Position numbers and translations under genes: made by a program. A DNA stretch of 44,950 bases. Source: Hydrogenophilales bacterium 12-61-10. Lineage in GTDB: Bacteria > Pseudomonadota > Gammaproteobacteria > Burkholderiales > Thiobacillaceae. This document shows positions 17,078 to 26,430 of this stretch, piece after piece (position 1 is the first letter of the stretch; the number at the start of each line of letters is the position of its first letter). The stretch lies in assembly GCA_002279795.1 (NCBI GenBank), contig NCCT01000034.1, positions 1 through 44,950 of the forward strand, read 5' to 3'. The notes beneath the pieces are model-generated. The model ran no database searches. It saw nothing but the letters and a program-made list of their open reading frames with translations, and had not been told where the DNA came from.

Positions 17078-18775
17078 TCACACCCGCCCCGTCAAATCCA
17101 CCACCCGCGCCACTTCATCCAGCGAGGTAATGCCATCGCGCACGCGCTGCAGGCCGTCTTCCGCCAACGGGCGGTAACCGAGCTCGAATGCGGCGCGGCG
17201 AATGTCATGCAGAGGCGCGTGATTGGCGACCAGTTCATCAAGGGTCGGGTCCATCCGCAAGACTTCGATCAGCGCCAGCCGGCCTTTGTAGCCTTTGTTG
17301 CTGCATGCTGGACAACCCGCGGGGCGATAGATTTGCGGTGGATTGGCGACATCAGCACCGAGGATGCGGACTTCGTGCTCGTCTGGCGTGTAGGCCTCTT
17401 TGCAGTTTGGGCACAGCTTGCGCACCAGCCGCTGGGCGATGACGCCGATGATGTTGCCGGACAGGATGCCGGGCAGGATGCCGATGTCCATCAGGCGCGG
17501 AAATACGCCGAGCGCAGAGTTGGTGTGCAGGGTGGTGAAGACCTGGTGACCGGTCATGGCGGCGCGGAAGGCCATTTCGGCGGTGTCCTTGTCGCGTACT
17601 TCGCCGACCAGAATGATGTCGGGGTCCTGCCGCATGATGGAACGGATGCCGTTGGCGAAATCGAGCTTGAGGGTTTCGTTGACCGAGCTCTGGCGCATCA
17701 GCGTGACCGGGTACTCGACCGGATCTTCCAGCGTCATGATGTTGACGGTTTCGTTGTTCAGGTGCGAAAGCATCGAATACAGCGTGGTGGTTTTACCGGA
17801 GCCGGTGGGGCCGGTCACCACGAGGATGCCTTCGGGCCGCGCCATCATCAGTTGCAGCTCACGCAGCGCCTCGTCGGTGAACCCCATGTACTCGAGCGGC
17901 ATGATGGATTTTTCGCGGTCGAGAATCCGCAGCACCAGGTTTTCGCCGTGGATGCCGGGTTGGCTCGACACCCGGAAGTCGATCGGGCGGCCGTTCAGCG
18001 TGAGTGACATGCGGCCGTCTTGCGGCGCCCGCGTTTCGGCGATGTTCATGCCAGACAGCACTTTCAGCCGCACCAGAATGCCCGGCCAGTAAGCTTTGTG
18101 CAGGCTGCGGATCTGTTCCAGCACGCCGTCGATGCGGTAGCGGATGCGCAGGAAGGAATGCTCGGGTTCGAAGTGGATGTCGGAGGATTCGCGCTTCACC
18201 GCGTCGGTGAGCAGCGCGCCCACCAGCCGCACCACCGGCTGGGTGTATTCCTCGGTATCGGGGTTGAGGCTGGCGTAATCGACTTCGCCGGTTTCGATTT
18301 CACGCAGGATGCCGTCGAGCGACAGATCGAAGCCGTAGAACTTGTCGATGCATTCCAGCAGCTGGGCTTCGCCCGCCAACAGGGTGTAGATTTCGAGCTG
18401 GCCGCCGAGTGCGGCCTTCAACTGGTCGAGCGCGACGACGTTGAACATGTCGGTCGTCGCCAGCGTCAGGATGTTGCGCGACGCGTCGTGCGCGATCGGC
18501 AGCAGGTGGTGGCGGCGGGCGAATTCCTCGGGCACCAGTTGCAAGGCCTCGGAATCGGCCACCACCTGGGTGAGATCGATGCCCTGGCTGCCGAGCGCGT
18601 TGGCGAGCTGGTCGCGCAGCACCGCCTCGGTCATGAAGCCCAGCGCGACAAGCTGGCGACCGATGGGCAGGCCGGTGGTTTTTTGTTCCTTGAGCCCGAT
18701 GCGCAGTTGGTCGGTGGTGATGAGCCCCTGTGCAATCAGGGTTTCGCCCATACGGAGTTTTTTGCGGCGCTCCAT
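17078..18775 (-). CDS. mshE: MSHA/type IV pilus assembly ATPase MshE (GspE/PilB family)
   Basis: A 565-residue AAA-type secretion ATPase. Residues 1-150 are an MshEN/GspE N-terminal domain, which in MshE of Vibrio binds cyclic di-GMP through Arg/Leu-rich repeats (here RMGETLIAQGLI and IGRQLVALGF). Walker A is GPTGSGKTTT, the Asp box and Walker B lie in RQDPDIILVGEVRD, the His box is TLHTNSA, and a four-cysteine zinc site follows (CPNC and CPAC). It drives pilus extension. With a GGDEF-EAL protein in the same window, c-di-GMP control is plausible but unproven. Confidence 0.93.
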   Translation of the reverse strand: MERRKKLRMGETLIAQGLITTDQLRIGLKEQKTTGLPIGRQLVALGFMTEAVLRDQLANALGSQGIDLTQVVADSEALQLVPEEFARRHHLLPIAHDASRNILTLATTDMFNVVALDQLKAALGGQLEIYTLLAGEAQLLECIDKFYGFDLSLDGILREIETGEVDYASLNPDTEEYTQPVVRLVGALLTDAVKRESSDIHFEPEHSFLRIRYRIDGVLEQIRSLHKAYWPGILVRLKVLSGMNIAETRAPQDGRMSLTLNGRPIDFRVSSQPGIHGENLVLRILDREKSIMPLEYMGFTDEALRELQLMMARPEGILVVTGPTGSGKTTTLYSMLSHLNNETVNIMTLEDPVEYPVTLMRQSSVNETLKLDFANGIRSIMRQDPDIILVGEVRDKDTAEMAFRAAMTGHQVFTTLHTNSALGVFPRLMDIGILPGILSGNIIGVIAQRLVRKLCPNCKEAYTPDEHEVRILGADVANPPQIYRPAGCPACSNKGYKGRLALIEVLRMDPTLDELVANHAPLHDIRRAAFELGYRPLAEDGLQRVRDGITSLDEVARVVDLTGRV

Positions 18776-18784
18776 GGGATGGGC

Positions 18785-19978
18785 CTACCGAACCGTCTTC
18801 AGCTGTTGCACGCGCGCTTCGGCCTGGGCACGGTCGAAGCGGTGTACGCCCCCCGTCGCGAGTGCCTTTTCGTAATACTTCAGCGCAGCCGCGGTTTGGC
18901 GCAGCTGGTCGAGGCTGACTGCCAGGTTGAACGCGTAATCGGCGTTGTCGGGCGCACTGCGATAGGCCTCGAAATAGGCGGACTGGGCATCGCTCCAGCG
19001 CTTCTGGTCGGCGTAGAGATTGCCCAGGGTCTGATAGAGCTGCGGGCTGGGGTCGCGGTCGATCAGTGTTTTCAGGCGGCTTTCGGTCGCCTGGTTGTCG
19101 GTGTTGCCCAACAGGTCGAGCAGGGCAGCCTGGGCGGCGGCATTGCGCGGGTCGATGTCCAGCACCTCGCGGTACAGGCGCTGCGCATCGATCTCGCGGT
19201 TTTGCACGCTGGCAATCGCCGCCAGTCCCAACAAGGCATCCACGCTGCGGCCGCGAGTGGCGGCCTGCGTGTAGAGCCGTTGCGCTTCGGTCAGCGCGCC
19301 GCGCTGATAGGCGGCGTAGGCCTGGCTGAGCAAAGCTGTGTGCACGTCGGGCTGGAACTGCGGCGGCGCGGTGGCGGGCATGGCGTTGCTTGCGCGCGCA
19401 CTGCTGGCAATGGCGGGGGGCGTGGCCAGTGGCTTGGCCGGCGCTTTAACCGGTGCCGTGGGGTAGGCGGGTGCTGCGGCTGACGTGTCCGATTGAGGTA
19501 AGGCGGGTGCGACGGGCAGTGCCGTGGGTGCGGGTGCAGAAGGCAAAACGGGCGCTGGGCTGATGGGGATTGGCTTGATGACGGCAGGCGCGGCAACGGG
19601 CGGCGCGACTTGGGCCGTGGGGGGGGCAACGACGGCCGGCGGCTGCAACGCAAAGTAAAGGTATATCCCATAGCCCGCTGCAATGAGCGCAGCAAGCAGG
19701 GCAACCAGCGGCACCAGCGAGAGTTGCGGCCAGCGGAAAGCCGGCGCGGGTCGCGGGGCGTCTGGCGTCAGCCCGCTGCTGCCAAACAGCAAGCCCGGCG
19801 GCTCCACCCATTCGGGCCCCGGGTCGGTGCCGGCGGCGGACAGCGGTTCCAGTTCGAGGCTCCCCTCGATCCGGTTACCCGACCCGGCACGATCGGCGTC
19901 GGGCTTGGCCGCATGGGCGGCTTCGGCCTGCTTCAGCGCTTTGAGAAGCAGGCTCAAGGGGTGCACCCTGAAGGGCAT
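18785..19978 (-). CDS. mshN: MshN-like TPR protein
   Basis: A 397-residue bitopic protein: cytoplasmic N-terminus, one membrane helix (about residues 90-112), a long Pro/Ala-rich linker (about 115-215), then at least four tetratricopeptide repeats to the end. MshN of MSHA clusters has this layout and is thought to anchor the assembly complex in the periplasm. The ATG at 19978 gives MPFRVHPLSLLLKALK; a TTG at 19957, preceded by CAGGG, would give the more usual family start MSLLLKALKQAE and may be the true one. It lies between mshL and mshE with short spacers. Confidence 0.8.
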   Translation of the reverse strand: MPFRVHPLSLLLKALKQAEAAHAAKPDADRAGSGNRIEGSLELEPLSAAGTDPGPEWVEPPGLLFGSSGLTPDAPRPAPAFRWPQLSLVPLVALLAALIAAGYGIYLYFALQPPAVVAPPTAQVAPPVAAPAVIKPIPISPAPVLPSAPAPTALPVAPALPQSDTSAAAPAYPTAPVKAPAKPLATPPAIASSARASNAMPATAPPQFQPDVHTALLSQAYAAYQRGALTEAQRLYTQAATRGRSVDALLGLAAIASVQNREIDAQRLYREVLDIDPRNAAAQAALLDLLGNTDNQATESRLKTLIDRDPSPQLYQTLGNLYADQKRWSDAQSAYFEAYRSAPDNADYAFNLAVSLDQLRQTAAALKYYEKALATGGVHRFDRAQAEARVQQLKTVR

Positions 19979-20000
19979 AAACCCCGTGTGCCGGGTTTAA

Positions 20001-21791
20001 TCATGGCGTACTCCGCGCACTGGGAAGCAGGCGCTGGAACTGGCGGAGTTCATCGCTTTCCAGTGAGGGGTTGGTCACCACAATGGGGCGCAGAAAAATC
20101 ACCAGTTCGGTCTGGCTGTTGATGCGTTCGTGCTGGCCGAATATGGCGCCGATGCCTTCGGGGCGAGACAGGCCAGGCAGGCCGTCGCGGGCGTTGTTGC
20201 TGTCGTCCTGGATCAGCCCGCCGAGGATGACGGTCTGGCCGCTGCGAATTTGCAGCAAGGATTCCATCTCGCGCACCTGAATGATTGGAACCTTGTTCTT
20301 GATCCCAACTAGAGCGGGATTGGGGTCTTCCACAAAGCCGACTTGTCGTGTGATCGTTGGCCGGACGGTCAGGGATACCTGGCCTGTTTCGCTGACTTGA
20401 GGCGTAACACTCATGACCACGCCGACCGGGACGGTGTGCGCCGTAGTGGTGAATGTGGTTGGCTGAAGAGGGGTGCCCGTGGAAGACAGTGTGCCTTGCT
20501 GGGCTTGCACAGAAAAATAAACCAGATTGTTCACTACCTTAAGCAACGCAGTCTGGTTGTTGAGCGCCATCAGCTTGGGGCTGGACAGCACTTTGGTGTT
20601 GCCGTAGGACTCCAGCAGATCAATCGTTGCCGCGAAATCCCATTTATCGTTGTTCGTGTAGGTAACGTTAAAGAATGGCGTCAGGGCATTGGCCAGATTG
20701 CTGCTGGCAACGCCCGCGCCTGTAGTGTTGACTGTCCAGCCTGTTACACCTGCGGCCGCGGCCAGGTTTTTCCAGTTGATGCCGGCGCGGTACTGGTCTT
20801 TCAGATTGACCTCGACAATGGTTGCCTCGATCATGACCTGGCGCTGTGAGGCGTTGGAAACCGTGTCGAGATACTCGCGGATCAGCCGGTGCTGACGTTC
20901 ACTTGCAAAAACCGAGACGGTACCCGCTAGCGCGTTGACAATGACTTCACGCTCGCTATCGCCAGGTTGTGGCGCGGCTCCTTGCGGGATGGCGGCGCGA
21001 ACAATTTCCTGTTCCCTGGATGAGGTGATTTCGGCCTTATCGTTCTTATCGTTTACCCGAACCTCATACAGTTTGCGGTTGGATTCGGCTATGGCGGCTC
21101 GTTCTTCCGTTTTTTTCTGCTCGATTTTGGTGGCGTACAGAATGTTCGCGAGATTGTCTTTAAGTACCACCCAGTAATCACTATTGGAAGTGGTGATTAC
21201 ATTGGTGTTGGAGTTGTTGCCGCCGGATGTGGAGCCACCGCTAGTCTGTGAGGCGCTACCCGAACCTGTCGCGGCTATTTGCGAAGCAACGCCAATACTC
21301 GAAGCCGTATTGCGCGACAGATTGACGTAATTCACTTTGTAAGTCTTGAGATACGGCGTGTCCGGCATGATCGACACCGTGCGGCCATTCAACTCGTAGC
21401 GCAGATCAGCCTGCCGCGCGATGCGGTCGAGGATGGCGGGCAGGGGTTCCTGCACCGCGTTGAGCGAGACGCGCCCAGTGATGCCTGGATGCAGATCGAT
21501 GTTGTATTGGGTGTCGCGTGCGATGGAAAACAGCAGGTCTTTGACCGGCACGTCGTTGACTACCACGGTGTAGGTGGGCACCGGGGCGCCTGGCTGGGGC
21601 GGCGCCAAGGTGGGGGCGGCTCTAACCGGTGCAGGCGGCGGGGCAGCCGGGGCGGTGGTTTGAGCGGGCTGGGTGATGTGGCCGGGCGAGGTGTCGAACG
21701 CCTGCGGCGGCACGCAGCCGCCCAGCCACACCAGGCTGGCCAGCGCCGGACCTGTCAATACGAAGCGTCTCAACACAGCGTTCATCGTCAT
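20001..21791 (-). CDS. mshL: Outer-membrane secretin MshL
   Basis: A 596-residue secretin with a lipoprotein signal ending at WLGGC (Cys26 lipidated). A Pro/Ala-rich stretch (about 40-70) is followed by an STN/N0-like domain (about 75-150), an N1-type domain, and the secretin barrel from about 370 with VPIIQVREMESLLQIRSGQT and VILGGLIQDD. It ends near ELVIFLRPIVV. It forms the outer-membrane pore for the pilus. A Ser/Gly/Thr-rich insertion lies near residues 170-195. The start overlaps the mshM stop by four bases. Confidence 0.93.
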   Translation of the reverse strand: MTMNAVLRRFVLTGPALASLVWLGGCVPPQAFDTSPGHITQPAQTTAPAAPPPAPVRAAPTLAPPQPGAPVPTYTVVVNDVPVKDLLFSIARDTQYNIDLHPGITGRVSLNAVQEPLPAILDRIARQADLRYELNGRTVSIMPDTPYLKTYKVNYVNLSRNTASSIGVASQIAATGSGSASQTSGGSTSGGNNSNTNVITTSNSDYWVVLKDNLANILYATKIEQKKTEERAAIAESNRKLYEVRVNDKNDKAEITSSREQEIVRAAIPQGAAPQPGDSEREVIVNALAGTVSVFASERQHRLIREYLDTVSNASQRQVMIEATIVEVNLKDQYRAGINWKNLAAAAGVTGWTVNTTGAGVASSNLANALTPFFNVTYTNNDKWDFAATIDLLESYGNTKVLSSPKLMALNNQTALLKVVNNLVYFSVQAQQGTLSSTGTPLQPTTFTTTAHTVPVGVVMSVTPQVSETGQVSLTVRPTITRQVGFVEDPNPALVGIKNKVPIIQVREMESLLQIRSGQTVILGGLIQDDSNNARDGLPGLSRPEGIGAIFGQHERINSQTELVIFLRPIVVTNPSLESDELRQFQRLLPSARSTP

Positions 21792-23101
21792 CCTGTTGGT
21801 AACACTACAGTACGCATTTTGCCGACCGTGCGCAGAAACGGTGAGCCTGCGAGCGTGGCAGGCAAGGTGCGCAGGGCTGCCATCGCCGTGTCACGGTTGG
21901 GGTACTCGCCCGCCAGGATCATCCAGGCTGGCGCACCCTGACTCAAACCATGCAGTACCCGCACGGGTTGCGGCGCGGCGTGGCCAAATCTCACCAATAA
22001 TACGGCTGCCTCGCCGGCTTCTTTAGCCGAGGCCACCTGGATGACATGGGTGCCAGAGGGGCTGGCGGCGAGCCAGCGCTGGGTTTGTCGTGCCAGTTCG
22101 GTTAGGTGGGCGGTGGGCTCGACTACAGGGACGGGCGCCGCTGTTGGTACGTGGCCCGCCGCCTGCGGCGTGGGCGATGTTTGCGACAGCGCCTGCCAGG
22201 CAACAAACACCAGCAAGCCCAGCGCGGCAGCGACTCCGGCACTCAGCCACGCCCAACGGCGGAGCGCGGGGCGGATAGTGTATTGGCGTGGACGGGACTG
22301 CATTTCGGCATCGCCCGCGGCAGCGTCCAGGTGCGCCGGGGTGAGGGTGTGAGTTTGCCCGGCATAGGCCGCCAGCAGGGTCTTGTCGGCCAGCACGTTG
22401 ATGCGGCGCGACAAGCCGCCGGAAATCTGGGTCATGCGCGCGATCAGCGCCGGCGCAAACAGATCGGGACCGCGATAACCGGCCACTGCGAGCCGCGACC
22501 GCAGGTAATCGGCGACTTCGGTTTCTGCCAGCGGCGACAGGTTCAGGCTCAGGGTGATGCGGTCCTTCAGCTGGCGGATGCTTGGGTTAGCCAGTTGCAC
22601 ATCGAGCTCGGGTTGGCCGAACAGCACGATTTGCAGCAGCTTGTCGGTCGCGGTTTCCAGATTGGTCAAGAGCCGCAGAAATTCCAGGTTGTCGAGCGCG
22701 ATGCCTTGCGCTTCTTCGACAAACACCACCACGCGGCGTCCGCTCTCGTGGCGGGCCAGCAAGGCGGTGTTGAGCTGGGCCAGCCGGGCCTGCCGGCTGT
22801 TTTCCGGGAGGTCGACACCGAGGTCGGCCAGAATCGCCGCCAGCATGTCGTCGGGTGACAGGGTGGGGTTGCCGAGGTAAATGCTGTCGATGCTGTCGGG
22901 AAGCTGGATGACCAGCTTGCGGCACAGCATGGTTTTGCCGCTTCCGACTTCGCCCACCACCTTGATGATGCCTTCGCCCTGGCCGATGGCGTAAAGCAGG
23001 GCGGCGAGCATTTCCCCGCGCTGACCGCCGGCATACCAGTACTCGGTATTCGGCGTGATGCGGAAAGGAGCTTCCTTTAGACCGAAATAGTCAAAATACA
23101 C
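21788..23101 (-). CDS. mshM: MshM-like ExeA-family ATPase with C-terminal SPOR-like domain
   Basis: A 437-residue protein from a GTG at 23101 (YFDYFGLKEAPF is the usual ExeA start); the in-frame ATG at 23191 would put extra residues inside the response regulator and is rejected. An AAA ATPase has Walker A GEVGSGKT at 50-57 and Walker B VVVFVEEAQ at 124-132. One membrane helix lies at 282-304. A C-terminal segment at about 351-432 (THVIQVASAKEA, WMILAGEYPNRDTAMAAL, PFLRTVGKMR) looks like a peptidoglycan-binding SPOR fold. ExeA-type proteins help place secretins through the cell wall. It starts 7 nt after the response regulator stop, so the regulator is likely in the same transcript. Confidence 0.85.
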   Translation of the reverse strand: MYFDYFGLKEAPFRITPNTEYWYAGGQRGEMLAALLYAIGQGEGIIKVVGEVGSGKTMLCRKLVIQLPDSIDSIYLGNPTLSPDDMLAAILADLGVDLPENSRQARLAQLNTALLARHESGRRVVVFVEEAQGIALDNLEFLRLLTNLETATDKLLQIVLFGQPELDVQLANPSIRQLKDRITLSLNLSPLAETEVADYLRSRLAVAGYRGPDLFAPALIARMTQISGGLSRRINVLADKTLLAAYAGQTHTLTPAHLDAAAGDAEMQSRPRQYTIRPALRRWAWLSAGVAAALGLLVFVAWQALSQTSPTPQAAGHVPTAAPVPVVEPTAHLTELARQTQRWLAASPSGTHVIQVASAKEAGEAAVLLVRFGHAAPQPVRVLHGLSQGAPAWMILAGEYPNRDTAMAALRTLPATLAGSPFLRTVGKMRTVVLPTG

Positions 23102-23108
23102 AGGGTAT

Positions 23109-24479
23109 TCAGTCTGTCCCGTAGGTCTGCATGCGGCTGTAAAGCAGGGCGGCCTCGACGTAGGCTTTTTCCCACAGGCGCAGCGTGACATCGAGATTGA
23201 AGTTGGCCTGGGTTTGCAACTGCTTGCGCGCCAGTTCGATCAAGGCCTTGCCGTCGTTGGCGAGCGGGATTTCCAGCGGGTAGGCCTGGTCGGTGTCGAG
23301 TTCGGCTTCCAGTTGCTGGGCGTTGACTGCGATGCCCGGGTATTTGGTGGTGAGGCGAATTGCAATATTGCGCAACTCGCGCACGTTGCCGGGGAAGTGG
23401 TAGTCGTCCCACATTTGCTGTGCGCGCGGATCGAGCTGAAACGGCTGGCTCTTGGCTTCACGGGCGTAAAAGTCGCGGAAGTGGTTCAGTAACGTCAGCT
23501 TGTCCTGCCCCATCTCGCGCAACGGCGGTACCGCGATGGAAAACACCGACAGGCGGTGATAGAGGTCGGGGCGGAAGCGCCCGGCCTTGATCTCGGTGCG
23601 CAGATCGCGGTTGGTTGCCGTGACGACGCGGGCGTTGGAAAAGCGCGGCTGGGTTTCCCCCACCCGCTGGTATTCGCCATTTTCCAGCACCCGCAGCAGT
23701 TTGGCCTGCAGCTCCAGCGGCAGTTCACCGATCTCATCGAGGAACAGTGTGCCGTTTTCGGCTTCTTCAAAATAACCCGCCCGTGCAGTGGTCGCACCGG
23801 TGAACGCGCCCTTGGCGTAACCGAACAGGGTCGGTTCGACCAGCGTCGGCGAAATGGCTGCGCAGTTGAGCGCGAGATAGGGTTTGACCGCGCGCGGTGA
23901 CAGTTGATGCAGGCTGGAGGCCACGCGCTCCTTGCCGCTGCCGGATTCGCCTTCGATCAATACCGGGAAGGGTGCGGCGGCGTATTGCTTGATTTGCTGG
24001 CGGAGTTTGTCCATCGCCGGGCTTTCGCCAACGATGCCGGAATCCTGGGCTGGCACCGGCGCCTTGTCGGCGCTGCGTTCGGCACCCTGTACCAGCAGGG
24101 CATTGAACAACAGGGATTTCAGGCGTTCGGGTTCGCACGGCTTGGCAACGAAATCGATTGCGCCAAGTGCGCGCGCGTGACGCGCATTGGCTTCATCGCT
24201 CTGGCCGGACAACACCAGAATCTTGATGCTGGGCGAGATGCTCAGCAGATCGGCGATCAGGGCAAAGCCTTCATCGGGCTTATGGGGGTGCGGCGGCAGA
24301 CCCAGGTCCACCAGTGCCAGCTGCGGCGGTTCGTCGAGTTGCGTCAACAGGCTGCGTACTTGCGCACGCGATTCGGCTGCTGATATCTCAAAGTCTTTGC
24401 CCAAGACATACGTGAGCGTATCGGAAATGAGCGGATCGTCGTCGACGATGAGCAGGGTGGGTTTGTTGGTTTGGGCCAC
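23109..24479 (-). CDS. Sigma-54-dependent response regulator lacking its C-terminal DNA-binding helix-turn-helix
   Basis: A 456-residue NtrC-family regulator. The receiver domain is at 1-125 with D58 as phospho-acceptor (LALVDLGLP). The sigma-54 interaction AAA domain follows: Walker A GESGSGKE, the GAFTGA loop, Walker [13 protein letters not shown], and an arginine finger region to about 390. The end is odd: KAYVEAAL runs straight into [11 protein letters not shown]. In Fis-type domains about twenty residues with the first HTH helices lie between such segments. So the DNA-binding domain seems cut by an in-frame deletion of about 60 nt. It heads the msh cluster and likely drives the -24/-12 pilin promoter at 10554-10570. 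Confidence 0.85.
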   Translation of the reverse strand: MAQTNKPTLLIVDDDPLISDTLTYVLGKDFEISAAESRAQVRSLLTQLDEPPQLALVDLGLPPHPHKPDEGFALIADLLSISPSIKILVLSGQSDEANARHARALGAIDFVAKPCEPERLKSLLFNALLVQGAERSADKAPVPAQDSGIVGESPAMDKLRQQIKQYAAAPFPVLIEGESGSGKERVASSLHQLSPRAVKPYLALNCAAISPTLVEPTLFGYAKGAFTGATTARAGYFEEAENGTLFLDEIGELPLELQAKLLRVLENGEYQRVGETQPRFSNARVVTATNRDLRTEIKAGRFRPDLYHRLSVFSIAVPPLREMGQDKLTLLNHFRDFYAREAKSQPFQLDPRAQQMWDDYHFPGNVRELRNIAIRLTTKYPGIAVNAQQLEAELDTDQAYPLEIPLANDGKALIELARKQLQTQANFNLDVTLRLWEKAYVEAALLYSRMQTYGTD

Positions 24480-24612
24480 TGAGTCTCCAGATCGTGGGTG
24501 CCGCTAACGCGCTTGCACCTTTCGCGGTGGAGTGAATCGTGCGCGTGTCGGATTTTCGTCGATTGTGCCAGAGAGCGGGTGAAAGTTAAACCAGACCGGC
24601 GAGGCCGGTTTC

Positions 24613-24638
24613 GGCACCCGCCAGATATGGCGGGTGCC
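24613..24638 (-). terminator. hairpin downstream of the 24651-26360 gene
   Basis: GGCACCCGCC pairs perfectly with GGCGGGTGCC around a six-base loop, 12 nt past the stop of the upstream minus-strand gene. A second small stem (ACCGGC/GCCGGT) follows. There is no clear T tract, so termination may be incomplete. Confidence 0.55.
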
Positions 24639-24650
24639 TGGAGCGGAGCG

Positions 24651-26360
24651 TCAGGCGCTGACCGGTTCGACGCAGGGTTTGGTCATGACGCGGATCCAGC
24701 CTTCGCTGTGATCTATCGGCGTGCCCAGCGCGATTTTTTTGGGCTCGGATGCGTGATGAATCAGGAATGTCCGGCCGGGCATGAAATGCACCGGGTCGAT
24801 GATCACGCTTCCCTTGTCGTCGCCGCTGTCCAGCCACAGGCTGGCATGCGGCTGGCTGGCGCTGTTCAGGTCGACCCCGTCAACCGTGTAGGCGGACGGG
24901 GTGGGCGGGTCATAGAGCATGACCAGCGCGGGGATTTCAGCGAAGGTTTCAATCCCGACCGAGCTGCTGTCATTGTTGACGCGCGACAGGCGGCGGACAA
25001 TGCCGAGATGCCACTGACTCGATTCATGTGATTTGAGGCAGACGAGTGCCCCGACACGGAGCCAGTCCTTGTCGCGGGATTCGATGATTGCGCCAAATCC
25101 GCACTCACTTTCGTCGTGCATCACCCAGCTTTCGACGTCGGGCGAACGCTGGGTGACCGGAGCCTGCATCTGCGAGACACGCTCACGGGTGCGATCTGTA
25201 ATGAAGCCGTAAACCTGCACGTCGTCGGCCTCGCTATAGTTCAGCCCCGAGCCATAAGGCGAAACGTTGGCCGGCGCGTCAACCACCTTGAGCTGGTTAA
25301 TGATGGCGCTGAGCCCATGGGCGACATCGAACATGCGCTTCATGGCTGCACGCGGCGCACGGCGCTGCTCACGCGAAGCCAGCGAGGACCAGCTGAGTTG
25401 CAGGTGCTTGAGCAGTTCGAGGCTTTCCGGGGTACGGGCGCTTTCGGTCAGGCCCAGCTGCTCGGGCGTGCTGCCTGCATGCAGGGCCGCGGTCAGTTCA
25501 TCCAGCTTTTGGAGTAGAGCTGACGTTGTCCAGAAGCGCATCGGCTTGTTGAGGTCGGGCTTGCGTGCGCGGCGCGGGCCGTGATCCGCAGACAGATCAA
25601 CGACGAAACTGGGGACGTCGGCATTCATCCGTCGATCCAGTTGCAACTGTGCGTGCCAGCCTTTAAGCCAGCGGTCGAGCAAATCGAGTTGCTTGGGGTA
25701 GAGCGTGCCGGTGTTGGCGAGACTCAGCATCGAAATATGCAGATAGGCTGACTCGCAGCTGCAGGGGGCGCTGTCTTCGGCGTATGCCTGCAGGGGTTGC
25801 CGGTGGAAGCCTTCGTTTTCGGCAATGCGATACAGGTTGTGCAGGCGTAGCCAGAGTTTTTCGCCCGCAGGCTGATAGCGAATCGAGCGCCATTTCAGCA
25901 GATGGCCGAAGGCGCGGATGGCGCGCAGGGTGATCAGCGGAATGAGGTTTTCATAGGGGCTTTTGTCGGATCGGGTCGAAAACAGCTGGATGACCGTGTA
26001 ATAGCCACGTGCGCTTTCCCAATACAGGCCATACACCGCATGCCATAGCTGGCTTTCAACCGAGCGCGACATGCGCGGATTGCGCAAATATTGCCGCACC
26101 AGGGTGTCCTGCAGATCCTGGGCTTTTTCGTCGAGCAACATCAGCACAGCGAGTCGATCTTTCGTGAATTGTGACGAGTTTTCGTTGAGCCGCTTGAGCT
26201 CACTGAGGATGGATTGCTGGCACTTGAATGCATCACCGATCGGCAGGGTGGCTATCCAGCGCGTGGCCGCCTTGACGCTGCTCGTGGGATCTGACTCGCC
26301 CTTGCTGAAGGGGGTGAGACGGGCGATTCCGGAGGCGAATTTGGCGGCCAGTGAGTTCAT
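24651..26360 (-). CDS. Hypothetical protein encoded downstream of alaS
   Basis: A 569-residue protein from the ATG at 26360 (MNSLAAKFAS). The longer frame overlaps alaS and lacks support. I do not recognise a named family. Most of the protein is predicted alpha-helical with few long hydrophobic runs and no signal peptide, so it is probably cytoplasmic. The last 130 residues are beta-rich: CGFGAIIES, VGALVCLKS, WHLGIVRRLSR and VGIETFAE. This pattern of a small barrel with GIVRRL...VGIE recalls PilZ-like domains, but the RxxxR and DxSxxG binding motifs are not evident. It follows alaS by 70 nt on the same strand and may be co-transcribed. A link to c-di-GMP or pili is speculation. Confidence 0.75.
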   Translation of the reverse strand: MNSLAAKFASGIARLTPFSKGESDPTSSVKAATRWIATLPIGDAFKCQQSILSELKRLNENSSQFTKDRLAVLMLLDEKAQDLQDTLVRQYLRNPRMSRSVESQLWHAVYGLYWESARGYYTVIQLFSTRSDKSPYENLIPLITLRAIRAFGHLLKWRSIRYQPAGEKLWLRLHNLYRIAENEGFHRQPLQAYAEDSAPCSCESAYLHISMLSLANTGTLYPKQLDLLDRWLKGWHAQLQLDRRMNADVPSFVVDLSADHGPRRARKPDLNKPMRFWTTSALLQKLDELTAALHAGSTPEQLGLTESARTPESLELLKHLQLSWSSLASREQRRAPRAAMKRMFDVAHGLSAIINQLKVVDAPANVSPYGSGLNYSEADDVQVYGFITDRTRERVSQMQAPVTQRSPDVESWVMHDESECGFGAIIESRDKDWLRVGALVCLKSHESSQWHLGIVRRLSRVNNDSSSVGIETFAEIPALVMLYDPPTPSAYTVDGVDLNSASQPHASLWLDSGDDKGSVIIDPVHFMPGRTFLIHHASEPKKIALGTPIDHSEGWIRVMTKPCVEPVSA

Positions 26361-26430
26361 GATGTCGGTTAACCGGTGAACGATGTGAAGTGTCTTTACG
26401 GAATGATTGGCAAAATCTGTACCAGCTCCG

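Noticed and set aside
24540-24570. TGGCAC on the minus strand upstream of the 24479 regulator gene as a sigma-54 site
   Set aside because: The base pair ten nucleotides after GG is not GC, and it points the wrong way or distance to serve as a -24/-12 promoter.
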